Positions 9,682 through 18,646 of a DNA stretch of 64,000 nucleotides are shown here, piece after piece. The position numbers were made by a program, and so were the translations under genes. Source of the DNA: Leptolyngbya sp. SIO1E4. Its GTDB lineage: Bacteria > Cyanobacteriota > Cyanobacteriia > Phormidesmidales > Phormidesmidaceae. Location: contig JAAHFU020000004.1 of the NCBI GenBank assembly GCA_010672825.2, positions 806,001 to 870,000 on the forward strand, written 5' to 3'. Position 1 is the first letter of the stretch, and every line of letters starts with the position of its first letter. The notes below the pieces were generated by a model. The model was not told the DNA's origin and did not search any database. It saw only the letters and a list, made by a program, of their open reading frames with translations.

Positions 9682-10662
9682 TTATGCTGCAACCTTCGCA
9701 AGTGCAAGGCGGCGATAGTAGGCAATATTAGCTACAGATGAACTCGTACGTAATGGGCTATCGCGGAATGATTTTTCTTTGTAAGCTGCAATGTAATCAG
9801 GACTAGTGTTTACTTGGAAGTTATGGCTAGCTGCACTGAAACCGACCTGCGCAGCTTCTATGAATGCAGACATATAATAGAAGACTGCATTCATCGGTTG
9901 AGCAACATAAAACCAGCCCAAAACGCGCAGAAAGTCTCTTGCTGATGTAAGAAGACGTTTGCGGCCAAATTTACTTACTCCAGAGAAGCGAGGAAACCAA
10001 GGTGTTGGTGTTTCAATGACGTTGTACCCTTGCCCTGCAAGTACAGCCAATAAGAAGCGGTGGGTAATTAGCGTTACTGGCAACCTCGATACAATATCCC
10101 GACGTACCAGCTTGGTCCAGTTCATGTCGTGAATTTTTAAACCAAATGCCCAGCAACAAGCCCGATTAGCAATAGAAGAGGCACCAGATTTACCATCACC
10201 GCGCCCTTGTCGCCAACCTGCAATTGCGTCTACACCAGGTTTCCAGGCATCTATCAAGGCTGGAATGTCAACTCGGGGATCAGACTCTAAATCAGCCTGC
10301 CCCCATAATATCCAATCCGTTTTGACGTGATTGAGTGCAGTATTCCATACCTCAGCAACCCCACGGTTTTGAGGATGAGAAATTACACTCAGGAAATCAT
10401 ATCGCTGACACAATTTATTCAGAATGTTGAGTGTATTGTCAGTGCTACCATCATTAATAACAAGCACTGGGAGGGTATACCCAAGTTGCTTGAATGCTAA
10501 GTCAATGTATTCAAATAATCGTTCAAGATTTCCTTCCTCATCCATGCAAGGAATCACAATAGTTACAGAACGGCTTCTCATTGGCGACATGATTCGGTTT
10601 GTTAACTGAGATGAGTTATGGGAGGTGAAAGTCGACAGTTTAGCTTGAGTGCGTGTCATCAT
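9682..10662 (-). CDS. Glycosyltransferase family 2
   Basis: A 326-residue GT-A type glycosyltransferase. The core begins SVTIVIPCMDEEGNLERLFE, followed by VLVINDGSTDNT and HPQNRGVAEVWNTALNH. The metal-binding region reads WGQADLESDP in place of a simple DxD, which is common in dolichyl-phosphate-sugar-synthase-like and undecaprenyl-linked GT2 enzymes. The last 70 residues have no strong membrane segments. An internal ATG at 10590 (MSPMRSRSV) could be the true start, because the first 24 residues are poorly conserved in character. It is the first gene of the minus-strand polysaccharide block. The spacer to its right would hold the promoter. Confidence 0.85.
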   Translation of the reverse strand: MMTRTQAKLSTFTSHNSSQLTNRIMSPMRSRSVTIVIPCMDEEGNLERLFEYIDLAFKQLGYTLPVLVINDGSTDNTLNILNKLCQRYDFLSVISHPQNRGVAEVWNTALNHVKTDWILWGQADLESDPRVDIPALIDAWKPGVDAIAGWRQGRGDGKSGASSIANRACCWAFGLKIHDMNWTKLVRRDIVSRLPVTLITHRFLLAVLAGQGYNVIETPTPWFPRFSGVSKFGRKRLLTSARDFLRVLGWFYVAQPMNAVFYYMSAFIEAAQVGFSAASHNFQVNTSPDYIAAYKEKSFRDSPLRTSSSVANIAYYRRLALAKVAA

Positions 10663-11833
10663 GCTTTGTCCAATGTCAGGATTTTCAGAAAATATTCAAA
10701 CTGAGAAGATACATTAAGTTCACCAAGAAATCATCAGCAAAAAAGTAACTTATCACGTTTGATTTAAGCCAAAAAATCCGGCATTAAATCCTACAATGAG
10801 ATAAGTCAGAAATATTTACTAAATGAAATCTTAGAGGAATTAATGAATCAAGAGAATGTTCAAGAAACCTTCCGGATCATATCAAACATCTGTGTTAGTT
10901 AGAGTCAACACAGAAGTAGACATTAAAGTCTTTTTTTGCCATGATTTCTACAAAGAAGTAGCTTGTGGAATATCCAAAGAGATAGTGAGATTTTCAGGTT
11001 GCGAATTAATCAGAGATTCAGTTCATGTTGAACTCACAGCTCTCTAACTTGATTCAGCTCGTTTCATCCACACAAGATACTTTCACTTAAATGTCCTCTA
11101 TGAGGTAAATAGCACCTGATCTTGAAGGGCAAAATCATTCGACTGATTTCTTGCTCTTTGGAACTTATTATGATGCACTTTCTTTACAATGCCTTCAGCG
11201 ATAAAACTTATTATTCAAGGTTCGTTTTCACTAGATCTTCACTTTCCTGATAGATGTTTGAGTGATTTTACTGAGTCTTGTATGCATCCTCCCAAAAATA
11301 TGAAGAATGCAACGTGATGTAGAGCATTTTCTAATCTTGATAATCTTTCAAACATGTTCAGACAATCAGGAAATACTGTAAGGATAAGGGGGAATGTGGC
11401 TCGTTGCAGCTAACGCTGACTATGCACCTCTCTTGATTCAAGACGGCATGGAATTCCAGGGCATTGTCAACTTAACTTTCGTGGTAACCTTTGTCAGCAT
11501 TCGTCAGGGCTAGTCCATGAGCGTCAGCTACAAGTACCACCGATTTCCCATTGCGATCATTCGTTCTGTTTTTGAAATTAGGCACAAGAATTCCTGCCAA
11601 TCCCATTCGCCAACAACGCTAGGCGATCGAGGATAGTCGTGTGAATTGCGGCCAGTCGCTTAAGCGCTGGTGCATCGTCGCTCGGTATTCAGTTGCAGAT
11701 TTCGATGTTGATGAGGACGAAAGTAGCCGCGTATCGGTTCAAAGGCGGCGAGAAATCGCTGAGCTCTTCTAGGGGATTTAAATCGTCCCATCCGTTGCTC
11801 GCGCACTTGGGTCGGGTGATTAGAAAAACACTA
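10663..11833. other. Long spacer with a possible transposase relic
   Basis: No convincing gene lies in these 1.17 kb. The right part of 10663-10860 would hold the promoter of the minus-strand polysaccharide operon. Around 11518-11560 the plus strand reads MSVSYKYHRFPIAIIRSV, which resembles the start of IS6-family transposases but soon loses frame. The opposite strand there also gives a short open stretch. I take 11.4-11.7 kb as a degraded insertion-sequence scar at low confidence. A short plus-strand frame at 10856-11047 has no family resemblance or ribosome-binding site and was not called. Confidence 0.3.
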
Positions 11834-13237
11834 TCAGGAGGATTTTTCTGGAAGTGGTAAGCACACAGCAAAGCATGTCCGTCTCGATTTAGAGGAACCT
11901 GTTACACTGCCTTGATGCCGGTTGCGGACGATACGGCTGACAATATCCAGACCCAGCCCCGATCCTTTATCCACACCTTTGGTCGTAAAAAAGGGTTCAA
12001 AAATACGAGACTGAATCTCTAAGGGGATGCCTGGACCAGAATCGACAATTTCAACCCGAATGTAGTTTCCGTCACGACAGGTGGAGATTTCCAGAACCCC
12101 TTCCCCATTCATGGCATCGATCGCATTGTCAATCAGATGAGTCCACACTTGATTGAGTTCGCTGCCGTAGATCCGGATTTTCGGCAAGGTGCGCTCATAG
12201 TAGCGATAAACTGTAACGCGAGGCCGAAGCCTATGGGACAGCAATTGTAGAGTATCTTCCAATCCGTCATGGACATCAACAAACTGCTGTGCTCCCTGAT
12301 CCATGTAGGAGTAGGACTTCATTGAGTGAACCAACTCTGAAATGCGTTCGGCTCCTTGCAGCCCATTTTTGATCATCGACATGACATCCAGCGAGAGCGC
12401 CAACCACCGGATACAGATGTCTCTGACCTCTACAGAGTCATCGGCCCAGCGTTCGGTGAGTTGCTTTAGGTCTGAGACCTCAATACCAGAGGCGGCTAAA
12501 GGTTCGGCCAGTTGCCAAGCATCCGCAATACCGTGATGTTCTAACCAACTGAGTAATTCATCTTCACGATCGCTCAACGTCATAGTATCTACGGTCTGGG
12601 TCAAAAGCGTTTGATAGCCTTGGTCACGGATAGCTTCCCAGGCCTGGCCATGTTCTGGCTCGGTGTGGCACTGCCCATAGATCAAGTTCATCTCCTCTAG
12701 TGCATGAATAGCGGGAATCACATTCCGCAGCGTCCGCACCAGCGCAGCGGCTGGATTATTGAGTTCATGGGCTATTCCTGCGGAGAGCGTCCCTAATGCC
12801 GCCATCTTTTCGCGACTGCGAATGAAGGATTCCAATTCTCGCGATCGCTGCTGCACGACGCGAAAGATGCTTCGCTCGAATCCGCGACAGGCGTGTAATA
12901 GCTCCAGAAAATCATGGCCGCTAATTTGATAAAGACAGCAGTCTGTCAAGGTTCGCATTGAGACCAGTACCGGATCATCCGTCAGCACTGTCACTTCACC
13001 CAAAAAGGCAGGTGCTTCATGCTGCCCAATTGGCATATCGATACCTTCGCTCAGCCGAGTCATGCTCACACGTCCTTCCATAAGAATGAAGAACCCTTGA
13101 GGGTCAGAACCCTCCTTAAAGAGCAGTGTTCCTGCGGGAAGCCTAAGATGGCTCGCGCGATCGCAAACCCACTGTAACTGCGCCGTGGAAAGCTGCTGAA
13201 AAGGCTCAAGCGTCAATAATCTTTCAACACACAACAT
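11834..13237 (-). CDS. Sensor histidine kinase with N-terminal cyclic-nucleotide-binding domain
   Basis: A 467-residue soluble kinase. Residues about 8-125 form a cNMP-binding beta-roll (LPAGTLLFKEGSDPQGFFILMEG, then PAFLGEVTVLTDDP). The HisKA region carries LSAGIAHELNNPAAA with the phospho-acceptor His157. The C-terminal HATPase has the N box (HLIDNAIDAM), G1 (VDSGPGIP), the F box (FEPFFTTK) and G2 (GSGLGLDIV). There is no membrane segment, so the signal is cytoplasmic: a cyclic nucleotide, redox state or a partner. No response regulator is adjacent. The gene heads a block of glyoxalase-like, GST and SDR genes on the same strand, which suggests a link to electrophile or oxidative stress. That link is inferred. 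Confidence 0.88.
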   Translation of the reverse strand: MLCVERLLTLEPFQQLSTAQLQWVCDRASHLRLPAGTLLFKEGSDPQGFFILMEGRVSMTRLSEGIDMPIGQHEAPAFLGEVTVLTDDPVLVSMRTLTDCCLYQISGHDFLELLHACRGFERSIFRVVQQRSRELESFIRSREKMAALGTLSAGIAHELNNPAAALVRTLRNVIPAIHALEEMNLIYGQCHTEPEHGQAWEAIRDQGYQTLLTQTVDTMTLSDREDELLSWLEHHGIADAWQLAEPLAASGIEVSDLKQLTERWADDSVEVRDICIRWLALSLDVMSMIKNGLQGAERISELVHSMKSYSYMDQGAQQFVDVHDGLEDTLQLLSHRLRPRVTVYRYYERTLPKIRIYGSELNQVWTHLIDNAIDAMNGEGVLEISTCRDGNYIRVEIVDSGPGIPLEIQSRIFEPFFTTKGVDKGSGLGLDIVSRIVRNRHQGSVTGSSKSRRTCFAVCLPLPEKSS

Positions 13238-13296
13238 GGTTAGCCCTCATATGGTCGGCTGACGGAATTAGCCGCTTACGTCGCGCGTCATTCCGT

Positions 13297-13842
13297 CTAT
13301 GCATCAGGCGGTGCAGGAATCCACTCTTCCGGTTCCGGGTAGACAAAATCGCTAGGGAAGAAATACGTCTCAAATACGCTAGTCGTAGCAGACTCTGTAT
13401 CAAAAAAAGCAAAAGCGTTTTGGTCAACCCATTTACCGGATTGAATACACTTAAAGCCACGAGCCTCAAATACGTCTAAACGCTCTTTCCAGGGACGATC
13501 ATCGCAATTAAAGGCAATGTGGTGAATGCCCTCACCGTGTCGATCCAGGAAGTCTTGGAAAATTGTTGGCCCTGATAGCGGCTGCATGATTTCCCAGATG
13601 ACATTTTTGGCTTGAGCAAAGCATACCTTGATTGAAAACTCGGCAGGCTCCCCCATGTAAGTTTGCTCGGTGACGGTCTCCGGGCTAAAGGTGTAGACAC
13701 GCCAGGGGCCAATTCCTAGTTGAACTAGACCCTGCGCAGTCCGGCGATAGTCTCGTGTAACAATGCAGATTTCGATAACGTCGCCTAGAAACTGATTACT
13801 TAATGCGGTTTCGCTGAGAACTGAAATGTCAAGATTCTCCAT
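13297..13842 (-). CDS. VOC-superfamily (glyoxalase-like) protein
   Basis: A 181-residue single-domain protein. FLGDVIEICIVTRDYRRTAQG opens the first beta-alpha-beta-beta-beta unit. The second unit holds RHGEGIHHIAFNCDDRP, whose HHIAF histidine is the usual metal ligand. The fold serves glyoxalase I, extradiol dioxygenases, methylmalonyl-CoA epimerases and resistance proteins. The IQPL-rich middle looks closest to the Glyoxalase_4 / methylmalonyl-CoA-epimerase branch. It lies 18 bases from the GST gene and reads with it, in keeping with detoxification of electrophiles. The substrate is unknown. Confidence 0.75.
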   Translation of the reverse strand: MENLDISVLSETALSNQFLGDVIEICIVTRDYRRTAQGLVQLGIGPWRVYTFSPETVTEQTYMGEPAEFSIKVCFAQAKNVIWEIMQPLSGPTIFQDFLDRHGEGIHHIAFNCDDRPWKERLDVFEARGFKCIQSGKWVDQNAFAFFDTESATTSVFETYFFPSDFVYPEPEEWIPAPPDA

Positions 13843-13860
13843 ATCGTCTGTGGACCTCCG

Positions 13861-14820
13861 CTAAAGTGGAATGATAAAGTGACCGTTGGGTAGGCGACGG
13901 CGGTTGATAAAGGCATCGTCGTCAAAATAATGCTTGCGGTAATGGTCCAGTTTGACCGTAGCTGAAATTGCCTCTACCGCTAGCATTCGCTGTAGATGGG
14001 CTGACAGATTAGGAAAATCGCTCCAGCGCTTAAGGCTGGTGTAAAGGACGGGATAGTAAGCAACATCAAACCGGATGCCCGTTGTAAATAGCAAACAGTC
14101 CGATTCCGTTATCTGCTCACCTACGAGAAACGGTTGCTTCTTTAGCCAGCTGTCTACATGGTGCAGCGCTTCAAAGAGTTCGCCTACGGCTGATTCATAA
14201 GCGGTCTGGCTATCAGCAGTCCCGACGCGGTAAACACCTAAATTGATGTTCTCGACGATGAAGCGATTCATCTCGTCGATCGCTGAACGTGAGGAATCAG
14301 GATAAAGATCAGTCCCCGACGGTCTGGAGCCAAACGCTCGATTGAGCATTCGCATAATAGCCGCTGAGTCATTGCTGACAATCGTTTCAGCTTGTTTATC
14401 CCACAAAACGGGAACCGTAACGCGCCCGGTGTAGGCTGCATCAGCTTTTGTATAGATTGTGTGTAAATAGCTAGCACTGTATAGCTCATCTGGCGTTACA
14501 CCATCGTAGTCACTCGCCTGGGTCGGTGTCTGAAACCACCAGCCTTGTTCGCCCCCTAAGTAAGGATCGGCTACTGACATGGAGATTACCTTTTCTAACC
14601 CTAGTAAAGCTCGCATCAGGATGACTCGGTGAGCAAATGGGCAGGCATAGGAAACATAGAGATGGTACCGTTCAGGTTGAGCCCGCAACACACTAGGTTC
14701 AACCCAATTGCGATATCCGGCAAAACTGAACTGGTCAGCCAGCGTTTTATCGGTTTGCGACTGTTGTAACGCTTCAAAGTTGATCTGGCGAAACCAATTT
14801 CCGGCAACTAATCCTCGCAC
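13861..14820 (-). CDS. Glutathione S-transferase, glutathionyl-hydroquinone reductase (Xi/omega-like) type
   Basis: A 319-residue protein of the YqjG/ECM4 family. The N-terminal thioredoxin-like domain carries YVSYACPFAHRVILMRALLG with catalytic Cys60 in the CPFAHR motif. GWWFQTPTQ and TVPVLWDK follow, with the glutathione-binding SNDSAAIMRML motif. The helical C-terminal domain ends in the conserved FDDDAFINRRRLPNG tail. Family members reduce glutathionyl-hydroquinones with glutathione. The neighbouring SDR gene begins only two bases away on the same strand, and the VOC gene follows 18 bases downstream, which suggests one operon dealing with quinones and electrophiles. Confidence 0.88.
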   Translation of the reverse strand: MRGLVAGNWFRQINFEALQQSQTDKTLADQFSFAGYRNWVEPSVLRAQPERYHLYVSYACPFAHRVILMRALLGLEKVISMSVADPYLGGEQGWWFQTPTQASDYDGVTPDELYSASYLHTIYTKADAAYTGRVTVPVLWDKQAETIVSNDSAAIMRMLNRAFGSRPSGTDLYPDSSRSAIDEMNRFIVENINLGVYRVGTADSQTAYESAVGELFEALHHVDSWLKKQPFLVGEQITESDCLLFTTGIRFDVAYYPVLYTSLKRWSDFPNLSAHLQRMLAVEAISATVKLDHYRKHYFDDDAFINRRRLPNGHFIIPL

Positions 14821-14822
14821 AG

Positions 14823-15731
14823 TTACTCAACTCCCACAGGTAGGCGAACATCTTCTAGGAGTGAGATAGAGGCTTTTGGTTGCCATCTCAGGTCCTTTAT
14901 GGCTTTCTCAGCCGAAACCTGATTATTGATTGAAAAAAACGTAGCAATGCCCTTACCCCACTTGGCAATACCTTGTTCTAAAGAGATGCCTTCTATCTGA
15001 CAACCCACAACTGAGGCAATCGTTTCAGCGATCGCTTTCTCAGCAATCCCGGATTCAGTCGCAGCATGGAAGATAGAGCCAGCAGGGGCTTTCTCCAGAG
15101 CTAAAACATAAAGCTCAGCAACATCATCAACATGAACTGCGGAGACTTGATGTTGTCCTGGCCCAATGTAATGGGCTATTCCCCTTTCCTGTGCCTCTTG
15201 CAAGCGCATTGGCACATAGCTGGTGCCACCACCCCGCCCGTAGATGTAGAGAGGCAGGCGCAAAACGATGCTCCGAATATCGCGTTGGCTAGCCTGAACA
15301 ACAGATGCTTCGGCTCTAGAACGCTCGGCCAAAATAAAGCCAGTTGCAGTGGGATGGCTCTCATCCACAATTTTCGAGCCAGTATCACCTAGAACACTGG
15401 TGTCAGACGTTGCAAGAAGAGGCTTACCAGTGCCAGCTAGGGCCTCTACAAAGGCCGCAATAACCTGACAGTCTGCGTCGACAGCACCCGCCCAGTCATC
15501 GAAATCATGAATGAAGGCTGTATGAATGACACCATCGGCTTGTCTCGCTCCATCAGCTAATTGTTCTGGGTCTTTCAGATTGCCTAAAAAGGGTTGGATA
15601 TTTCGTTTGGCTAATTTTTGAGCGGTTGTTTCGTTTCTGGCTAATCCAACAACATCGTGCCCGGCTGCTTGCAGTTTTTCGGCGATAACGCTACCGATGT
15701 AACCAGTTGCGCCTGTCAAAAAGATATTCAT
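14823..15731 (-). CDS. NAD(P)-dependent SDR-family epimerase-like protein (copy 1)
   Basis: A 302-residue extended/atypical SDR. The nucleotide-binding motif is MNIFLTGATGYIGSVIAEKL (GxxGxxG). A later LRLPLYIYGRGG supplies the YxxxK-region equivalent of atypical members. HVDDVAELYVLALEKAPAGS is the conserved C-terminal signature of NAD-dependent epimerase-like proteins. It is closely related to the plus-strand SDR at 22511-23536 (same opening motif, same VHVDD/AHVDD-AELYVLALEKAPAGS block). The two appear to be duplicates in opposite orientation. It is the promoter-proximal gene of the SDR-GST-VOC run. Substrate unknown. Confidence 0.85.
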   Translation of the reverse strand: MNIFLTGATGYIGSVIAEKLQAAGHDVVGLARNETTAQKLAKRNIQPFLGNLKDPEQLADGARQADGVIHTAFIHDFDDWAGAVDADCQVIAAFVEALAGTGKPLLATSDTSVLGDTGSKIVDESHPTATGFILAERSRAEASVVQASQRDIRSIVLRLPLYIYGRGGGTSYVPMRLQEAQERGIAHYIGPGQHQVSAVHVDDVAELYVLALEKAPAGSIFHAATESGIAEKAIAETIASVVGCQIEGISLEQGIAKWGKGIATFFSINNQVSAEKAIKDLRWQPKASISLLEDVRLPVGVE

Positions 15732-15954
15732 GGTTTTGTTTCCTTTTTTCTACGTTTGCTTTTTCTCTATATTTGCTTTGTAAATCTTTGGACTGTTGAT
15801 ACATCTAGATCAGAAGAGCCGTAGATATTGATGCTCGATGTTTGCCGCTTCAACAAGCATCATCGTCAACGATCTGAGTACAGCTTCCCAAGCAAAGTTG
15901 CTGGTCGAAGTTAGGACATTGAATTTGGAAAAATTCATGTCTGCTTGTGAGATT

Positions 15955-16828
15955 TCAATTCTCTAGAATTCCTTGCGAACTGATTCGGTCGCCGATGTCT
16001 TTGAGACGACCTACTTGCTGCACTAAAAAAGGAACCTCATCCATCGTGTAGGTAAAGCTCATGGTGTAAGTGACGATGGTGTAAATGTCACCTGCTTCTA
16101 CATTGGGGAGTGTGACTGCCCGAATGAGCACAAGTACAACCAAGCCTCCCATCAGGAGCGTTGTGAGGCCCCAGTTCTTAGCCTCTGCATCCGAAAGCTT
16201 GACCTGCCAATGCTTTAATAAGCGGTAGTGTTGCTGAACCTCATCAGTCTTTGAAGCTGAAAGGACATCCACTTCACGCTCTAGCTGATCGTTTAATCGC
16301 TGATTTAGACGGAGAGAAAGCCGACCATAACGCCGATTCATAATGATGACTGGAATCAGAATCATCAGGCAGTAAGCCCCGATCTGAGAGTCATACCAGA
16401 CACAGCATCCCGACCGTGCCGACAAAGCCGATGGCAGCGTTGATGGTTAGCGGCATATCCTGCTCAAAGAAGTCCACAAACTCGCGTGAAAGCGCAGAGC
16501 GAGCAATAATCTGGGAGGTAGGGACTCCTAGCCTGGTCTGCTCCAATACGACACGTGAAGCGAGCTTGCTGTAAATCCCCGAGAAAGTTCGGGTGTCGTA
16601 CATCTGACGTGAAGATTCAGATAGGGTATGAACTATCCAAGTCAGAGCCAGCGGTAAGAGACTGATGTAGTTGCCTTTGACCAAACCATTAATTGCGATG
16701 CCAGTAACAAAGGGGTAAAGGAGTTCAAAAACGTTCTCCAGTAGGGTGAGCCCGTAGGTCAGCGATATTCTCCCCCCGTGCACGCGAAAGAGGTTTCGCA
16801 GTGACGTCAATGACGCTTGGGCCATCAT
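15955..16828 (-). pseudogene. ABC-transporter six-TM-domain protein without ATPase, broken by a frameshift
   Basis: Two overlapping frames (16391-16828 and 15955-16425) together make one protein of about 290 residues. The first ends just after AIGFVGTVGMLCLV. The second takes over at VWYDSQIGAYCLMILIPV, so the break is near 16395-16405 and one base of frame change would join them. The whole resembles the stand-alone ABC_membrane_3 domain (six helices, no nucleotide-binding domain), with ENVFELLYPFVTGIAINGL early and VQQVGRLKDIGDRI at the end. The ATG overlaps the stop of the upstream small YrhK-like gene by four bases (ATGA), which suggests coupled translation. It may be a real pseudogene or a sequencing slip. 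Confidence 0.7.
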
Positions 16829-17022
16829 GTTTCTTTCTCCGCTTCCGACGAAAGGGATTCTGGCATGAAAAAGATCGAACCTACGAGGAATAGAATGCCT
16901 TCTGACAAGTGGACCAGAGACATGAATGTCAGGTGACTGGCAATATCAGAAATAGCATCGACTACGAGCAGAATCGAACCGATAAGAAACAGCCAACTGG
17001 CAACAAGAATTCGCTTTTCCAT
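16825..17022 (-). CDS. Small two-helix membrane protein, YrhK-like (copy 1)
   Basis: A 65-residue protein with two hydrophobic helices (about 6-26 and 35-53). It carries the pattern SWLFLIGSILLVVDAI and SEGILFLVGSIFFMPE, typical of the YrhK domain found in small bacterial membrane proteins. It is clearly paralogous to 17772-17954 (both share WLFLIGS and EGILFLVGSI). It overlaps the following ABC-like gene by ATGA. The function is not known. The arrangement around DUF4079 suggests the set works together in one membrane. Confidence 0.7.
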   Translation of the reverse strand: MEKRILVASWLFLIGSILLVVDAISDIASHLTFMSLVHLSEGILFLVGSIFFMPESLSSEAEKET

Positions 17023-17088
17023 AGATTAGTTCCTCGTTAGATGTGGATCTTCATTCGTTGTACGACGATCGCCCTCTATTGATTTGAG

Positions 17089-17550
17089 CTAGGCAATTGG
17101 AGGGGCTAATAGCTCCTGAACAATTTGCAATCCTGTCACTGCTTGCCAACAGAACAGCAGCAACAGACTGGCATTGAGGGTGAGGTGAAGCTGACGCGCC
17201 CAGAGTCGTCCCTTCTGCATTAAGGGAATTAGCGCTGCTGAGAAAGCCACCAGTACCGTCATGCCTAACCCCACAAATAGATGGGTGATCGCAGGAATTT
17301 CGCCGCCGCCAACGTAGGTGCTAACGAGGCCGCCAAAGGCTCCTGCCACCATGACAGCTAAGATAATCGCTCCCGTTTGGTAGTGACGTGTGGCGTACTT
17401 ACCCTTTATCAGATCCTTCTTGATTTCACTATCAGCTGTGCGAGTACGACGTACCTGAAAGCCTAGATAAGCGGCATACAGCATGTAGCCCAAGAGTCCT
17501 AACATCACTAAGGGATGAATGAACTGGCTTAGAAAGCTAATTGTAGACAT
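17089..17550 (-). CDS. DUF4079 membrane protein
   Basis: About 153 residues from the ATG at 17550, which has a GGAG sequence upstream. An upstream start adding MRGEET is less likely. Four membrane helices are visible (about 6-26, 50-70, 80-102 and 117-137). IHPLVMLGLLGYMLYAAYLG at the start and THLFVGLGM are typical of DUF4079, a family common in cyanobacteria and plants. The histidines in IHP, RHYQTG, THLF and QLHLTLN are spaced like haem or quinone ligands of small cytochrome-b-like bundles. A redox role has been supposed for the family but is not shown here. It is flanked by two YrhK-like paralogues. Confidence 0.75.
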   Translation of the reverse strand: MSTISFLSQFIHPLVMLGLLGYMLYAAYLGFQVRRTRTADSEIKKDLIKGKYATRHYQTGAIILAVMVAGAFGGLVSTYVGGGEIPAITHLFVGLGMTVLVAFSAALIPLMQKGRLWARQLHLTLNASLLLLFCWQAVTGLQIVQELLAPPIA

Positions 17551-17771
17551 GGTTTCTTCTCCTCTCAAGAACTATCTGAAACATCATTTAGGAAAACAGA
17601 AAACTGTGAGGCCAGAGATCTAAGCTCTAGTAGCTACAATAGAGTTGGCCGTTAAGTTCTTTGTTCTCAAAGCTAACAAAGCGGTATCAGTCACATTGAG
17701 TACGGCGAAAACTTCGCGCGACATCACAAAATTTCTAAAGTAATGCCGTTACAAAAGCTTGGTTATGTTAG

Positions 17772-17954
17772 CTATGCGTCAGTTTGAAGATCTGGCATAA
17801 ACAAGATTGAGCCAACTAGAAACAAAATGCCTTCTACCAGATTGATTAAAGACATCAGTGAGATCTCAGAAGCCAGCTTGAATATTGCATCAATGATGAG
17901 CAAGCTGGAGCCGATTAAGAACAGCCAACAGGCAATCACGAACTGTCTTTCCAT
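17772..17954 (-). CDS. Small two-helix membrane protein, YrhK-like (copy 2)
   Basis: A 60-residue paralogue of the protein at 16825-17022. Both have two helices, the shared stretches CWLFLIGSSLLIIDAI and VEGILFLVGSILFMPD, and a short acidic tail. It lies 24 bases downstream of the SnoaL-like gene and 203 bases upstream of DUF4079 on the same strand. Function unknown. The small size and clear paralogy make it a real gene rather than a chance frame. Confidence 0.68.
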   Translation of the reverse strand: MERQFVIACWLFLIGSSLLIIDAIFKLASEISLMSLINLVEGILFLVGSILFMPDLQTDA

Positions 17955-17978
17955 GAGTTCAACTCCTTATATTGAGGC

Positions 17979-18476
17979 TTAAAGAGATACAGGAGCAGAT
18001 GTATGTTCATGGATAATCAGCCATCGATCATCCTCTTTTTGCCATAAATCAGTTTGGCGGCCTTCAGCTTCAATGAGTTCACCTGTTTTCGACTCTGCGG
18101 ACAGATGATACGTAAATGTTGTCAACACTAAATCACCGTAGTGAGTTGCTTCTAAATCATTATTTGCAACTAGCTTAAATCGATTCAGTTTATCAAAGAG
18201 ATGAGTTTGAATGCCTGCCTTAAAGTCATCCCATCCCTTATATTTCAAAGGGGTAGCATCATAGATTACCAAGTTTGGATCGTTGAGATAAAACTTAGCT
18301 ACTGCATCGGGGTTTTGTGTATTCCAAGCAGCGTAGGTTTGGTCAGTCAACTGCTTAAAGAGCATATTATCACCTAACTGGTCAGCTGCAAATGCACCAG
18401 AGAATGTCTGAATGAATAGGCTAAGCGTCACCAAAGTAATTGCAATCGCTTGCTTTACGAGAAGACTAAATTTCAT
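17979..18476 (-). CDS. Secreted SnoaL-like / DUF4440 NTF2-fold protein
   Basis: A 165-residue protein. The first 30 residues form a Sec signal peptide (two lysines, a hydrophobic core, then SGAFA before ADQLGD). The mature part is one NTF2-like domain with TYAAWNTQNPDAVAKFYLND, VIYDATPLKYKGWDDF and the C-terminal EGRQTDLWQKEDDRWLIIHE, typical of SnoaL_3/DUF4440 proteins. These are small-ligand binding or association domains, sometimes enzymatic, with no fixed reaction. A 16-bp palindrome lies upstream at 18555-18570. It is probably cotranscribed with the YrhK-like copy 2. Confidence 0.75.
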   Translation of the reverse strand: MKFSLLVKQAIAITLVTLSLFIQTFSGAFAADQLGDNMLFKQLTDQTYAAWNTQNPDAVAKFYLNDPNLVIYDATPLKYKGWDDFKAGIQTHLFDKLNRFKLVANNDLEATHYGDLVLTTFTYHLSAESKTGELIEAEGRQTDLWQKEDDRWLIIHEHTSAPVSL

Positions 18477-18554
18477 GGAAGAACCTCATTGAAGATGACA
18501 GGGTCATTATGTCCTTTGTCTTTGTGATATGTATCTAGACTCAGAAATTGATGC

Positions 18555-18570
18555 ACCTTATTTATAAGGT
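18555..18570. promoter_or_regulatory. Operator-like palindrome upstream of the SnoaL-like gene
   Basis: ACCTTATTTATAAGGT has two perfect 7-bp arms around TT. It lies 79-94 bases before the start of the minus-strand SnoaL-like gene and in the spacer after the Coq4-like gene. Short AT-rich palindromes of this form are typical sites of MarR/HxlR/TetR-type dimeric repressors. No such regulator is encoded next to it, so the link is inferred. Confidence 0.4.
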
Positions 18571-18646
18571 CATCGAATCAAAGATATCTAAACGCCTAGA
18601 TATCGCTCAAACAGCAAGAAAATAAATTTTCCCGCAGCTTTTTGCC

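Noticed and set aside
10856-11047. 63-residue plus-strand open frame
   Set aside because: No ribosome-binding site, no family resemblance, and cysteine/valine content typical of chance frames in AT-rich spacer.
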